Source: Phycisphaerales bacterium (GTDB taxonomy: Bacteria; Planctomycetota; Phycisphaerae; Tepidisphaerales; Tepidisphaeraceae). Taken from it: a stretch of DNA of 46,669 nt. The number at the start of each line of letters is the position of its first letter. The first letter of the stretch is position 1. The DNA lies in contig JADLBV010000086.1 in the NCBI GenBank assembly GCA_020847545.1, positions 1 to 46,669 on the forward strand, in the 5' to 3' direction. Below the pieces are notes generated by a model. The model ran no database searches. It saw nothing but the letters and a program-made list of their open reading frames with translations, and had not been told where the DNA came from. Shown in pieces: positions 25,163-33,709 of the stretch. The translations under genes and the position numbers were made by a program.

Positions 25163-26206
25163 TTACCAACCGATCATCCGTCGCAGCCATGTTGTTTTGC
25201 CCGCGTTGACGTACGCGGTGGTGGTCATGCCGGGTTGGATGGTCAGGTTGGAGGGTGGATTCAAACTCGCCTCGACCAGATAGACGCCGTTGCCGGTTTG
25301 GCGCGGGGTGACGACCGGGGTGATGCGCGACACAACCGCATCGAAATAACCGTAACGCAGATGCGGATAGGCCGCGATCGCCACCTTGACCGGCTGGCCC
25401 ACCTGCACATACGGCAGTGATTCCTCCGCCAGCGTGATCTTGACGACCCATGCCTGCGGATCAAACACCTGCCCCAGCACATGCTCGGGTTTGACGACCT
25501 CGCCGGGTTCAAATCGGTTCAGTTGCACGATGCCGGCCAATGGGGCGCGCACCTCGCGCAATCGAAGCTGCGCCTCCTGTGCTGCCACGGCCTTTTTGGC
25601 GACCTCAACCTGCTCCTTCATCACCGTCACCTGGTTGTCCATCACCGTGTCGCGCGGCAATTGCAGTTCGGCCAGTTCGCTTTTGGCCACCTCCACATGC
25701 AGACGGGCCTCCTCCACCTCGCGGTTGGAAAACCCGCCGCCGGACATGCGTTGATACATCAACTCGGCCAGTTGCAGATTTTTTTGTGCCCGTTCGATCT
25801 GCTCCTTGCGCTGGGCGCGGTCCAACTGCTGGCTGGCCAGAAGTTGTTCGAGTTGCGCCTGCTTGCTTTTAAGCTCCACATCCGCCTGCTGATAATCCGC
25901 CTTCTGAACAGCGTTGTTGAGCTGGATGATCAACTGCCCCTCCTCAACCCGCTGGCCCGTCCCCACCATCCATTGCGCGATGGGGCCTTCAACCGATGGC
26001 CTCAATTCGGCCTCGTGGTCGGTGGTCAGATACCCTGTCCCCTCGGCCCAGCGCGTGGTGGGGAGCAGGGCGCACAACACCACCAGCACCACCGCCGACA
26101 CCGTTCCGATGACCAGCATCCGTCGAATCGACCGACGACGGCGAACCGTCCGCGGCGGCCGTGGCTTGGCGGTCTTATCCGGAGCATCCTCTGCGGCACG
26201 AATCAT
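25163..26206 (-). CDS. HlyD-type membrane fusion/adaptor protein
   Basis: A 347-residue protein with a short basic cytoplasmic head, one membrane anchor (about residues 28-50), a biotinyl-lipoyl-like half (EGPIAQWMVGTGQRVEEGQLIIQL), a coiled-coil hairpin (about 98-205) and the second lipoyl half (REVRAPLAGIVQLNRFEPGEVV). A beta-barrel region follows to the C-terminus. This is the periplasmic adaptor fold that links an inner-membrane pump to an outer-membrane channel. It lies 57 bases behind the two ABC exporter genes on the same strand, so it likely completes that exporter. No TolC-type gene is in the window. Confidence 0.85.
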   Translation of the reverse strand: MIRAAEDAPDKTAKPRPPRTVRRRRSIRRMLVIGTVSAVVLVVLCALLPTTRWAEGTGYLTTDHEAELRPSVEGPIAQWMVGTGQRVEEGQLIIQLNNAVQKADYQQADVELKSKQAQLEQLLASQQLDRAQRKEQIERAQKNLQLAELMYQRMSGGGFSNREVEEARLHVEVAKSELAELQLPRDTVMDNQVTVMKEQVEVAKKAVAAQEAQLRLREVRAPLAGIVQLNRFEPGEVVKPEHVLGQVFDPQAWVVKITLAEESLPYVQVGQPVKVAIAAYPHLRYGYFDAVVSRITPVVTPRQTGNGVYLVEASLNPPSNLTIQPGMTTTAYVNAGKTTWLRRMIGW

Positions 26207-26263
26207 GATCTAAAACTCCAAGCAATCCGTTGTCATCCCCGCAACACGCGCGGTCCACGTTAA

Positions 26264-28249
26264 TCAATTTGCCAAAACCGGGCCGGCCGCGCGGGCGCGC
26301 GACAATTGCTCCCGATAGAGCGCCCCAAACGGCCCATCCACCTGGATCAATTCCTCCGGCGGGCCAAACTGCACGACTTTTCCCTTGTCCAGCATCAACA
26401 CCAGATCACACCCCAGCGCGATGGAGACCCGATGCGACACCAGCACCACCGTCCGGTCGCGCAACGCCTGCTCGAAGCCGCGCACCAGCTTGGCCTCGGT
26501 GTCGGCGTCCAATGCCGAGGTGCAATCGTCCAGCACCAGCACATGCGGGTTGTACAGCAAGGCCCGCGCCAGGTTCACACGTTGTTTTTGCCCGCCCGAC
26601 AACGTCAATCCGCGTTCGTGGGTGATGGTTTCATACCGGCGGGGGAGGCGTTCGATGAATTCGTGTATCTGCGCGTGCTGCGCGGCCGCGACAACATTGT
26701 TCATCGACGCCTGACCTGATCCATAACGAATATTGTCGGCGATGGTGCCGCGAAAGACGACCGGTTCCTGTGAAACAAACCCGGTGTACTTTCGCAGATC
26801 CGCCAGTGGAAAATCGCGAATGTCCTGAGAGTCAAAAAGAATCGTACCGGTGCTGGGGTCATAAAGCCGTGCCAGCAGTTTGGCCAGCGTTGTCTTGCCG
26901 CTGCCGCTGGGGCCCATGATGCAAAGTCGTTTGCCGGCGGGCAGCGTAAAACTGACATCATTCAGGGCGGCCGGTCGGTTGGGATCGTAATGCAGCGTCA
27001 CATGGTCCATGCGGATTTCGCTGGGGCGCTGTGGAATCGGGGTTGGATCGTCGCTGTCGACCAGTTGGTTGGGTTCATCCAGCACCCGCATGACCTTGCC
27101 GGCGACCGCGCGCATCCGTTGATACATGCTGGTCAGGCCGGTCAGCATCGAGATCGGCGAAAAAAGGTAAGTCGCCGCCGCGGAGAACATCAGCACATCA
27201 CCCAGCGACAGTTGGCCATCCCGCACCGCCAGCGTTCCCATCCACAGCAGCAGGGATGTGCAGGTGCCGCTGATCAGGCCGCACACCAGGCTGAATCCGG
27301 TGCCCAGAACGGATGCGGCCAGATAGTTGCGGATGATCGGGCGGGATTGCCGCAGAAAATCAACCGATTCGGTCGATTCGCGGACGAACGATTTGACCAC
27401 CTGAAAATTCGCCAGCCGATTGGCGATGTGGCCATTGAGCGTCCCTTCACGTTCACGCAGATTCTCATGCACCGTTCCCAGCCGGTCATGAAACCAGCGA
27501 TAGCAGATGGCATATCCCGGCAATGAGAGGAGCACCAGGATCGACAACTTCGCATCGACATAAAAGATGATCGCCAAACCCGCCAAAAGGTTCATGCCAT
27601 ATGCCGGGATCTGGATGAGGAATGTCGCCATGCTGTTTTCCAACGTGGAGACATCCGAAAACAGGTGCGTCAACAGCCGGCCCGGCGAGTGGTGGTCGTG
27701 ATAGCTCATCGGCAACGAATGCAGCTTGTCGTGCAGGTTTTGGCGCAGCCGGAACTGAAACCGCTGGTTCATCACCACCATCGACCCCACCACGATGTAC
27801 CATGACAAATGCCGATAAATCTCCGACAACAGCAGGACCAGAGCAACCCACCCCAGCGCGCGCATTTTCTGCGAGGTTGTTTTGCCGGTTTTTTGAGCGA
27901 TGGACTGATCCAATGACTGGTGCGGTGTCTGGTCCTCCAGCGCAAACCGCTGATGCGACGCCGGGCGGGTCAAATCTGCTTCCTGCGCGGGCGATGGCTT
28001 GCCCTTGGTCAGTTGCACCTCGACCACATCGTCGGCGATCACCTTGCCCGACCAGGCATATGCGAACACCCACAGCCCGCAACTCATCGACACCAGGATC
28101 GTCAGGATCATGCGCAGGCGGAAAGGCTTCCAGTAATATCGCCGGACCAGCGTTCGCAGCGGCCGGCCGTGGATTTTTTCATGATCCACCGGCCTGATCC
28201 GAGGCTCATTGACCAGCTTCCATGCGTTGCGCGCGTGTTTCCACATCAT
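26264..28249 (-). CDS. ABC exporter half-transporter with degenerate catalytic site
   Basis: A 661-residue type IV-fold exporter: six-segment membrane domain (about 40-390), then an ATPase domain with Walker A GPSGSGKTTL, signature LSGGQKQRV and Walker B VLVLDDCTSALD. At the catalytic glutamate position there is Asp575, as in the degenerate subunit of heterodimeric exporters such as TM287 and BmrC. An unusual extracytoplasmic loop of about 55 polar residues lies between the first two membrane segments (about 70-125). The start overlaps the stop of the upstream exporter gene (ATGA), so the two are made in equal amounts and very probably pair. The substrate is unknown. Confidence 0.9.
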   Translation of the reverse strand: MMWKHARNAWKLVNEPRIRPVDHEKIHGRPLRTLVRRYYWKPFRLRMILTILVSMSCGLWVFAYAWSGKVIADDVVEVQLTKGKPSPAQEADLTRPASHQRFALEDQTPHQSLDQSIAQKTGKTTSQKMRALGWVALVLLLSEIYRHLSWYIVVGSMVVMNQRFQFRLRQNLHDKLHSLPMSYHDHHSPGRLLTHLFSDVSTLENSMATFLIQIPAYGMNLLAGLAIIFYVDAKLSILVLLSLPGYAICYRWFHDRLGTVHENLREREGTLNGHIANRLANFQVVKSFVRESTESVDFLRQSRPIIRNYLAASVLGTGFSLVCGLISGTCTSLLLWMGTLAVRDGQLSLGDVLMFSAAATYLFSPISMLTGLTSMYQRMRAVAGKVMRVLDEPNQLVDSDDPTPIPQRPSEIRMDHVTLHYDPNRPAALNDVSFTLPAGKRLCIMGPSGSGKTTLAKLLARLYDPSTGTILFDSQDIRDFPLADLRKYTGFVSQEPVVFRGTIADNIRYGSGQASMNNVVAAAQHAQIHEFIERLPRRYETITHERGLTLSGGQKQRVNLARALLYNPHVLVLDDCTSALDADTEAKLVRGFEQALRDRTVVLVSHRVSIALGCDLVLMLDKGKVVQFGPPEELIQVDGPFGALYREQLSRARAAGPVLAN

Positions 28250-30015
28250 GATGCCACCCCCATCTTCGGTCCCGGCGCGCTTTGGGTCAGGAACAGATGT
28301 CGATAATAACTGTCGGTCTTGGCCATCAATTGATGGTGCGTCCCCAATTCCATGACCCGCCCACCATCCATCACCACGATCTGATCGGCGTTGACGATCG
28401 TGCTCAGGCGGTGGGCGATGACAAAGCAGGTTCGGTTGGCCATCAATCGTTTCATTGCCAGTTGAATGGCGGTTTCGCTTTGCGTGTCGAGGCTGCTGGT
28501 GGCTTCATCCAGGATCAAAATGGCCGGATCGGCGATGATCGCCCGCGCCAGGCACATTCGCTGACGCTCGCCCACCGACAAGGTGATCCCATATTCACCC
28601 AGTGGCGTATCCAATCCCTGCGGCAGGTTGTCCAACAGCGGCCCAAGCTCGGCGGCGCGGGCGGCCTGCTCAATCTCCGGCCGGGTCGCATCGGCACGAC
28701 CATACGCAATATTGTGATAAATCGTCGTATCGAAGACGATCGGATCCTGCGGAACCAACGCCAGATGCCGGCGATACCAGCGCGTGTCCAGCGTTGATAT
28801 GTCATGGCCGTCGATTTCCAGATGCCCGGCCTGCGGCTCATAGTATCGGTAGAGCAGATTTCCAATGGTGCTTTTGCCGCAACCGGTGTGACCGACCAAG
28901 GCAATGGTTTGTCCCGGCTGGACGTACAAATTGATGTGCTTCAAAACCGGCTTGCCCGGCTCATATTGGAAGCAGAGGTTGTGGAACGCCACTTCGCCGG
29001 CCAGCTTTGGCAGGCGTTTGCCCGGGCGGTGAATGGCATCGGGTTCGGCCCGCATCAATTCAAAAATGCGGTCCATCGAGACCTTGGCCTGCTGAATCTG
29101 ATTGGACAAGTCGGCCAACTGGATCGCCGGCTGCAGCAGCCGCCACATATACGCCGCCAAGGCCGTGACCGCGCCATAGGTTAGCGTCCCCAGCACCGCC
29201 GACCGCGTTCCCAGCAGCAGCACCGCCAGATAGCAACCCCATGCGATGCCCGATGCGGCCAGGCCGTACCCCAGGTTCAACATCCGATAACGATGATAAA
29301 TTCGCTCCGCGACGAAATTGCGGCGAATGAAGGCACGGCTTTCCTGTCGTTCGTGGCCGAAGATTTTGACCACGATGCTGCCGGACAATCGCTCCTGCGC
29401 CCGGCTGGAGAGATGGTCCATCTTGTAACGATATCGTTTTTGCACCCGCCGGATGCGTTTGATGAAGAATTTATAGTTCAGGACATAAAGCAATGCCGCC
29501 ACAATCACCAGCGAGGTGATCGGGATGCTCAAGTAGGCCATCAAACCCAGCGAAAGGAGCGCGCTGACCAGTTGCACCGCCAGCGAGAGGGTTTGGTTGG
29601 TCATCAGGTTCTGGACTTGTTGCACATCACCGCGCAGGCGTTCCATCAGCTTGCCGGTGGTGGCGTTTTGCATGTATTTGCAACTGAGCCGATGCACCCG
29701 ATCGTACAGGTCCATGCGGATGTCGAAAACCAGACGTTGGCCCAATAATGTGACGGTGTAATCGCTGATCGCCTGGAAAATGCCGTTGATGATCGGCAGC
29801 GAGAGCAGAACCAATATGATGGGGAAGAGCAGGTCGTAGCGTCCCTGGCCGACGACGTTGTCGATGATCAACGCCAACATCAGCGGGGAGACAAGCCCCA
29901 CCAACGTCACGCCCAACAGGGCAATGACGGCGATGACCAGACGTCGCTTGTGTGGACGGAGGACGTGCCGGATATACGACAGATAACCCACGGTACTTCG
30001 TGCCTCGGTCACCAT
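28246..30015 (-). CDS. ABC exporter half-transporter (catalytically intact partner)
   Basis: A 589-residue half-transporter with six membrane segments (about 20-320) and an ATPase domain: Walker A GHTGCGKSTI, Walker B ILILDEATSSLD with the normal Glu, H-loop IAHRLSTI. Its signature is LSVGERQRM rather than LSGGQ. In a heterodimer this altered signature would face the Asp-bearing site of the partner, making one degenerate ATP site. It is first of a three-gene operon with the other half and the HlyD-type protein. The start is unsure: the ATG at 30013-30015 has no ribosome-binding site and lies in a repeat-like palindromic stretch; a GTG some eight codons later is possible. Confidence 0.88.
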   Translation of the reverse strand: MVTEARSTVGYLSYIRHVLRPHKRRLVIAVIALLGVTLVGLVSPLMLALIIDNVVGQGRYDLLFPIILVLLSLPIINGIFQAISDYTVTLLGQRLVFDIRMDLYDRVHRLSCKYMQNATTGKLMERLRGDVQQVQNLMTNQTLSLAVQLVSALLSLGLMAYLSIPITSLVIVAALLYVLNYKFFIKRIRRVQKRYRYKMDHLSSRAQERLSGSIVVKIFGHERQESRAFIRRNFVAERIYHRYRMLNLGYGLAASGIAWGCYLAVLLLGTRSAVLGTLTYGAVTALAAYMWRLLQPAIQLADLSNQIQQAKVSMDRIFELMRAEPDAIHRPGKRLPKLAGEVAFHNLCFQYEPGKPVLKHINLYVQPGQTIALVGHTGCGKSTIGNLLYRYYEPQAGHLEIDGHDISTLDTRWYRRHLALVPQDPIVFDTTIYHNIAYGRADATRPEIEQAARAAELGPLLDNLPQGLDTPLGEYGITLSVGERQRMCLARAIIADPAILILDEATSSLDTQSETAIQLAMKRLMANRTCFVIAHRLSTIVNADQIVVMDGGRVMELGTHHQLMAKTDSYYRHLFLTQSAPGPKMGVAS

Positions 30016-30095
30016 TCGGCCGAGACAGCCTCGTACGAGCTACGCTTTTCGGTCGGACCACGAGGTGCCCCGCACCGCGAAAGCGTCCCAACATT
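29990..30095. repeat. Palindrome-rich sequence around the exporter start
   Basis: Several inverted repeats crowd here: CTCGG/CCGAG (30004-30008 and 30020-30024), the perfect palindrome CTCGTACGAG (30030-30039), and CCTCGT/ACGAGG (30029-30034 and 30060-30065). It has the look of a dispersed structured repeat that has been overlaid on the 5' end of the exporter gene. No second copy is in the window. Confidence 0.3.
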
Positions 30096-30217
30096 ATCGT
30101 CAAATCCGTACCAAATACGCAATATGCTCGCGACAGGCGGATAAGTATTTGTAAATACTGTACTTACAAAAAAGTCAGATAATAAATTTGATCGAGAGGG
30201 CGAAAAATGAATAAAGC

Positions 30218-30245
30218 TTGACAAACCGGTATGGATGTTTATATT
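30218..30245 (+). promoter_or_regulatory. Strong sigma70-type promoter of the DeoR operon
   Basis: TTGACA (30218-30223) and TATATT (30240-30245) are separated by 16 bases, about 35 bases before the DeoR-type start. The surrounding region, 30100-30275, is AT-rich. Confidence 0.7.
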
Positions 30246-30270
30246 GAACACGGTTAAACAATTATGAACA
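30245..30270 (+). promoter_or_regulatory. Direct repeats TGAACA, candidate DeoR operator
   Basis: TGAACA occurs at 30245-30250 and 30265-30270, exactly 20 bases apart, about two helical turns, spanning the predicted transcription start. DeoR-type repressors often bind repeated half-sites in their own promoter. Binding is inferred. Confidence 0.4.
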
Positions 30271-30280
30271 TTCGACTGTG

Positions 30281-31054
30281 ATGAACCTCAACTCCAGACA
30301 ACTTCAGATTACCGAGCTGGTCCACAGCGATGGGGACTATTCGGTGGATCGGCTGGCCGAGCGGTTTGGGGTCAGCGGTATGACCATCCGTCGGGATTTG
30401 CAGGTCTTGGCGGAGGAGGGAAAAGTTGTCCGCACGCATGGTGGGGCGGTGGCGACGCAGCAGGTGAGCTTTGAATTTCAGTTTCTGGCCCGTGTGAAGG
30501 AAAACGAACCGGCCAAGCAGGCCATCGCAATCGCGGCGGCCGAGTTGGTGCGCGAAGGGGAGTCGGTCATGCTCGACTCGGGCACGACCACGCTGGCATT
30601 GGCCCAGCAACTTCGCCAGCGACAGTCGTTGACGGTCATCACCACCTCATTGCCCATCGCGGCCGCGTTGCAGGACCGGGGGCAGATTCAGGTGTTGCTG
30701 CTGGGTGGGTATCTGCGACGTGGGACGCCGGATCTGGCCGGGGCGTTGACCGAATCCAATTTGGAGGGGTTGCGGGCGGATGTGGCGTTTGTGGGGGCGG
30801 ATGGGATCGACGAGGCGGGGACCATTTATAATGAATCGATCGAAGTGGGGCGGATGCTGGAACGGATGACCGCGGCCGCCAACAGGGTGTATGTCGTGGC
30901 AGACAGTTCCAAGATCGGCAAAACGGCATTGTATCGCTTCGGGCAGGTGGCCCGATGGCGTGGATTGTTGACCGATGAAGGCATCGACGAATCGATGCAC
31001 CGTCGGCTCAAACGTGAAAGAGTCAACATTATCGTGGCCAAGCCACAGAGGTGA
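30281..31054 (+). CDS. DeoR/GlpR-family transcription regulator
   Basis: A 257-residue sugar-phosphate-responsive regulator. Residues 1-57 hold the DeoR winged helix (RQLQITELVHSDGDYSVDR, FGVSGMTIRRDLQVL). The C-terminal ISOCOT-like sensor domain has MLDSGTTTLALA, VLLLGGYLRRGTPDL and VVADSSKIGKTALYRF, the usual effector-binding motifs. A GTG three bases earlier is possible, but the ATG at 30281 is preferred. It is followed after 3 bases by an aminotransferase gene, then a dehydrogenase, so it probably controls its own operon in response to a phosphorylated sugar or polyol. It is divergent from the ABC exporter operon and might affect it too. Confidence 0.9.
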   Translation: MNLNSRQLQITELVHSDGDYSVDRLAERFGVSGMTIRRDLQVLAEEGKVVRTHGGAVATQQVSFEFQFLARVKENEPAKQAIAIAAAELVREGESVMLDSGTTTLALAQQLRQRQSLTVITTSLPIAAALQDRGQIQVLLLGGYLRRGTPDLAGALTESNLEGLRADVAFVGADGIDEAGTIYNESIEVGRMLERMTAAANRVYVVADSSKIGKTALYRFGQVARWRGLLTDEGIDESMHRRLKRERVNIIVAKPQR

Positions 31055-31057
31055 ATC

Positions 31058-32428
31058 ATGACAATGGTCGCAAAGGAAAACTGGGCGCATGTGGACCTCA
31101 AGAAGGTTCCCAAGATGGTGACGGCGGCCCCCGGCCCCAAATCCAAGTCGCTGCATGATCGTTGCACGAAATATTTCAAGGGCCTCAGCGGACAGGTGAA
31201 ACTCTTTCCGGTGGCGTTTGAGTCGGGCCACGGCTGCACGTTGACGGATGTGGATGGCAACCAGTACATCGACTTTTCATCCGGCATTTATGTGACGACG
31301 CTGGGTCATTGCCACCCCAAGGTCAGCGAGGCGGTGGCCAAACACGCAAGTCAGTTGATGAACGCCCATGATTTCACCACGCCGATCAAGACCAAGCTGG
31401 TGGAGAAGCTGGCGGAGATTCTGCCGGGCGATCTGAACGGTTTCCAGTTTTATGACTGCGGGACTGCCGCGGTGGAGGCGGGATTGCGGGTTTTGCGCGC
31501 CGGGACCGGCCGCAATGAGATGATTTCGTGCTTCTATGATTTTCACGGCAAGAGTTACGGCGCGGTGTCGCTGGCGGAGATTCGCTCGCCGGTCTATGGC
31601 CGGGTGAGAGCGCCGGGGATGCACATGGTTCCGCGTCCCAATCCGTATCGGCCGATGTGGTCCAAGCCGGATGGGACGATCGACACCGACAAGTACATCG
31701 AGTTTTACGAGGAGTACATCCAGCGTGCGACCGTCCACGATGTGGCGGCGTTTGTGCTGGAACCGATTCAGGGTTGGGGCGGGTCGGTCATTCCGCCGGA
31801 TGATTTTTTCCCCAAACTCCGAAAATTTTGCGATGAACGCAAGATTCTGCTGATGGCCGATGAAGTGCTGACAAGCTGGGCGCGCACCGGCAAGTGGCTC
31901 TGCTGCGAACACTGGGGCATCGTGCCGGATGTGGTCTCCATCGGCAAAGGGTTCGGCAACGGCTTCCCGGTGACGGCGGTGGCGGTGCGCGAGCAGTTCA
32001 AGGAATCGTTCGAGAAGATCAGCGCCTCCAGCAGCTATGGCGGCAACCCGATGGCCTGTGCCGCGGCACTGGCCAGCACCGAGGTGATCGAGGAGGAAAA
32101 TCTTCTGGAACGATCAACGTACCTTGGCGAACTGGCGCTCAAGCGCATGGAGAAGATGAAGAAGGAGCACAAGATCGTCGGCGATGTCCGCGCCAAGGGG
32201 TGTCTGATGGGCATCGAACTGGTGAAGGATCGCAAGACCAAGGAGCCGTTCGACAAGGCCGGCGAGCTGGTCTACAAGAAGGCGTTCGCAAGGGGCCTGG
32301 CGTGGATTCCGGCCGGGCATATTTTGCGAATGAGTCCGCCGGTCATCATGGAAGATGAAGTCCTGCTCAAAGGGATGGACATGATCGACGAGGCGATTGG
32401 CGAGACGGCCAAGGAATTGGGTTATTGA
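31058..32428 (+). CDS. Class III PLP-dependent aminotransferase
   Basis: A 456-residue fold-type I enzyme related to 4-aminobutyrate/ornithine aminotransferases. Visible are DVDGNQYIDFSSGIYVTTLGHCHPKV, the cofactor-binding CGTAAVEAGLRVLRA, FHGKSYG, LLMADEVLTSWARTG (Asp binding the pyridine ring) and SIGKGFGNGFP with the Schiff-base Lys297. It is followed by a Gfo/Idh/MocA dehydrogenase and preceded by a DeoR-type regulator, which suggests transamination of a keto-sugar, cyclitol or omega-amino compound rather than general GABA use. RBS AGAGGTG lies just before the ATG. The substrate is unknown. Confidence 0.9.
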   Translation: MTMVAKENWAHVDLKKVPKMVTAAPGPKSKSLHDRCTKYFKGLSGQVKLFPVAFESGHGCTLTDVDGNQYIDFSSGIYVTTLGHCHPKVSEAVAKHASQLMNAHDFTTPIKTKLVEKLAEILPGDLNGFQFYDCGTAAVEAGLRVLRAGTGRNEMISCFYDFHGKSYGAVSLAEIRSPVYGRVRAPGMHMVPRPNPYRPMWSKPDGTIDTDKYIEFYEEYIQRATVHDVAAFVLEPIQGWGGSVIPPDDFFPKLRKFCDERKILLMADEVLTSWARTGKWLCCEHWGIVPDVVSIGKGFGNGFPVTAVAVREQFKESFEKISASSSYGGNPMACAAALASTEVIEEENLLERSTYLGELALKRMEKMKKEHKIVGDVRAKGCLMGIELVKDRKTKEPFDKAGELVYKKAFARGLAWIPAGHILRMSPPVIMEDEVLLKGMDMIDEAIGETAKELGY

Positions 32429-32468
32429 ACCATTTTCCGGTTGATGGGCCTTGGTTTGCCATATGAAT

Positions 32469-32486
32469 GGTGGGCCAAGGCCCACC
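32469..32486. repeat. Palindromic repeat GGTGGGCC-AA-GGCCCACC
   Basis: A perfect 8-bp-arm inverted repeat lies in the 72-base gap between the aminotransferase and dehydrogenase genes. It looks like a dispersed intergenic palindrome rather than a terminator: no T-run follows and the genes appear co-transcribed. It may stabilise or process the message. Confidence 0.45.
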
Positions 32487-32500
32487 CTACAAAGGACCAT

Positions 32501-33643
32501 ATGAAAACGATTGGTTTTGGGATCATTGGCGGCGGGTTGATGGGGCGGGAATTCGCCTCGGCGGTTGCCCGCTGGGCGCATCTGCTCGATTTTGACGGCC
32601 GGCCGCAGATTGTGGCGTTGTGTGACAAAAACCCGGCGCTCTATCCGTGGTACAAGGACAATTTCCCCTCCATCGCGCAGATCACGGACGATTACAAGGC
32701 GATGCTGGCCAATCCGCAGGTGCAGGCGGTGTATGTCGCCGTGCCGCACAACCTGCACGAGGAGATTTATTGTGCCGTCATCAATGCCGGCAAACACTTG
32801 ATGGGCGAAAAACCCTTCGGCATCGATAAAAAAGCCAACGATGCGATCAACCGGTGCATCGCCGAACACCCCGATGTGCTGGTGCGCAGTTCATCGGAGT
32901 TTCCGTTTTTCCCCGCCATGCAGCGCATCGGGGAGATGATCGAGGCCAATGCGTTCGGCCAGATCATCGAAGCGCACGGCGGCTTTCTGCATTGCAGCGA
33001 TCTGGACCCCAACAAAACCATCAACTGGAAGCGCATGATCCAGTTCAACGGCGAATACGGTTGCATGGGAGACCTGGGGTTGCATGTGTGCCATGTCCCC
33101 TTCCGGGCCGGCTGGACGCCCAAAACCGTGCGGGCGGTCTTGTCCAAGATCGTCACCGAACGCCCCGATGGCAAGGGGGGCATGGCCCCCTGTCTGACCT
33201 GGGACAACGCGACGTTGTTGTGCGATGCGGTCAACCCGGCCGATGGGAAAAGCTTTCCCCTGACGCTGCGAACCCATCGCATCGCGCCGGGTCAGAAAAA
33301 CACCTGGTACAGCGAAATCTGGGGGACCAAAAAGTCGGCCCGCTGGTCTTCGCTAAACCCCAAGATTCTGGAAGTGATGGATTACACCGGCGGCGACCAG
33401 ACCTGGCAGCAGATCCAGACCGGCTACGAATCGGCGTTCAAGTCGATCACCGGCCCCAATTTTGAGTTCGGATTCTCCGACTCCATTCAGCAGATGTGGG
33501 CAGGGTTCATGTACGAACTGATCCACGGCAAGCCGCTGAAAAAATTCGCCGGCTGCGCCACCCCCGCCGAGGCGGCGCTCAGCCACCGCCTCTTTACGGC
33601 CTCCCTCAAAAGCCACAAGGAGTCGGCGACCGTGGCGGTGTAA
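32501..33643 (+). CDS. Gfo/Idh/MocA-family NAD(P)-dependent oxidoreductase
   Basis: A 380-residue soluble dehydrogenase. The Rossmann domain starts GFGIIGGGLMGREF, with AVPHNLHEEI and the family signature GEKPFGID. The C-terminal alpha/beta domain has GCMGDLGLHVCHVP, which carries the catalytic D-x3-H. Members oxidise or reduce sugars, inositols and related ketones. Upstream in-frame starts are rejected because AAAGGA precedes the ATG at 32501 and the protein then begins at the Rossmann strand. It probably works with the aminotransferase upstream on a keto/amino carbohydrate. A MITE insertion starts at its stop codon without changing the protein. Confidence 0.9.
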   Translation: MKTIGFGIIGGGLMGREFASAVARWAHLLDFDGRPQIVALCDKNPALYPWYKDNFPSIAQITDDYKAMLANPQVQAVYVAVPHNLHEEIYCAVINAGKHLMGEKPFGIDKKANDAINRCIAEHPDVLVRSSSEFPFFPAMQRIGEMIEANAFGQIIEAHGGFLHCSDLDPNKTINWKRMIQFNGEYGCMGDLGLHVCHVPFRAGWTPKTVRAVLSKIVTERPDGKGGMAPCLTWDNATLLCDAVNPADGKSFPLTLRTHRIAPGQKNTWYSEIWGTKKSARWSSLNPKILEVMDYTGGDQTWQQIQTGYESAFKSITGPNFEFGFSDSIQQMWAGFMYELIHGKPLKKFAGCATPAEAALSHRLFTASLKSHKESATVAV

Positions 33644-33648
33644 AAGCC
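33641..33648. repeat. Target-site duplication of the MITE (left copy), includes stop codon
   Basis: TAAAAGCC here is repeated at 35188-35195 on the other side of the MITE. The first three bases are the dehydrogenase stop codon, so the stop codon was duplicated. The matching bases extend into the element ends, so the size could be 8 or 9. Confidence 0.85.
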
Positions 33649-33698
33649 CCAGGGCAATCGCATTTGTATTTTCTCCCTCCCCCGGTATTTCCGGGGGA

Positions 33699-33709
33699 GG
33701 GCTGGGGAG
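33699..33709. repeat. 11-bp target-site duplication of the IS (left copy)
   Basis: GGGCTGGGGAG at 33699-33709 is repeated exactly at 35049-35059, bordering the IS on both sides. A duplication of 10-13 bp is the usual size for the IS4 family. Confidence 0.9.

Noticed and set aside
25089-25283. Continuation of the oxidoreductase-like ORF
   Set aside because: It overlaps the 3' end of the HlyD-type gene on the other strand, and similarity to the dehydrogenase family ends near 25088.
30281-33643. Plain GABA degradation operon
   Set aside because: The class III aminotransferase could suggest it, but the partners are a Gfo/Idh/MocA dehydrogenase and a DeoR regulator instead of a semialdehyde dehydrogenase.
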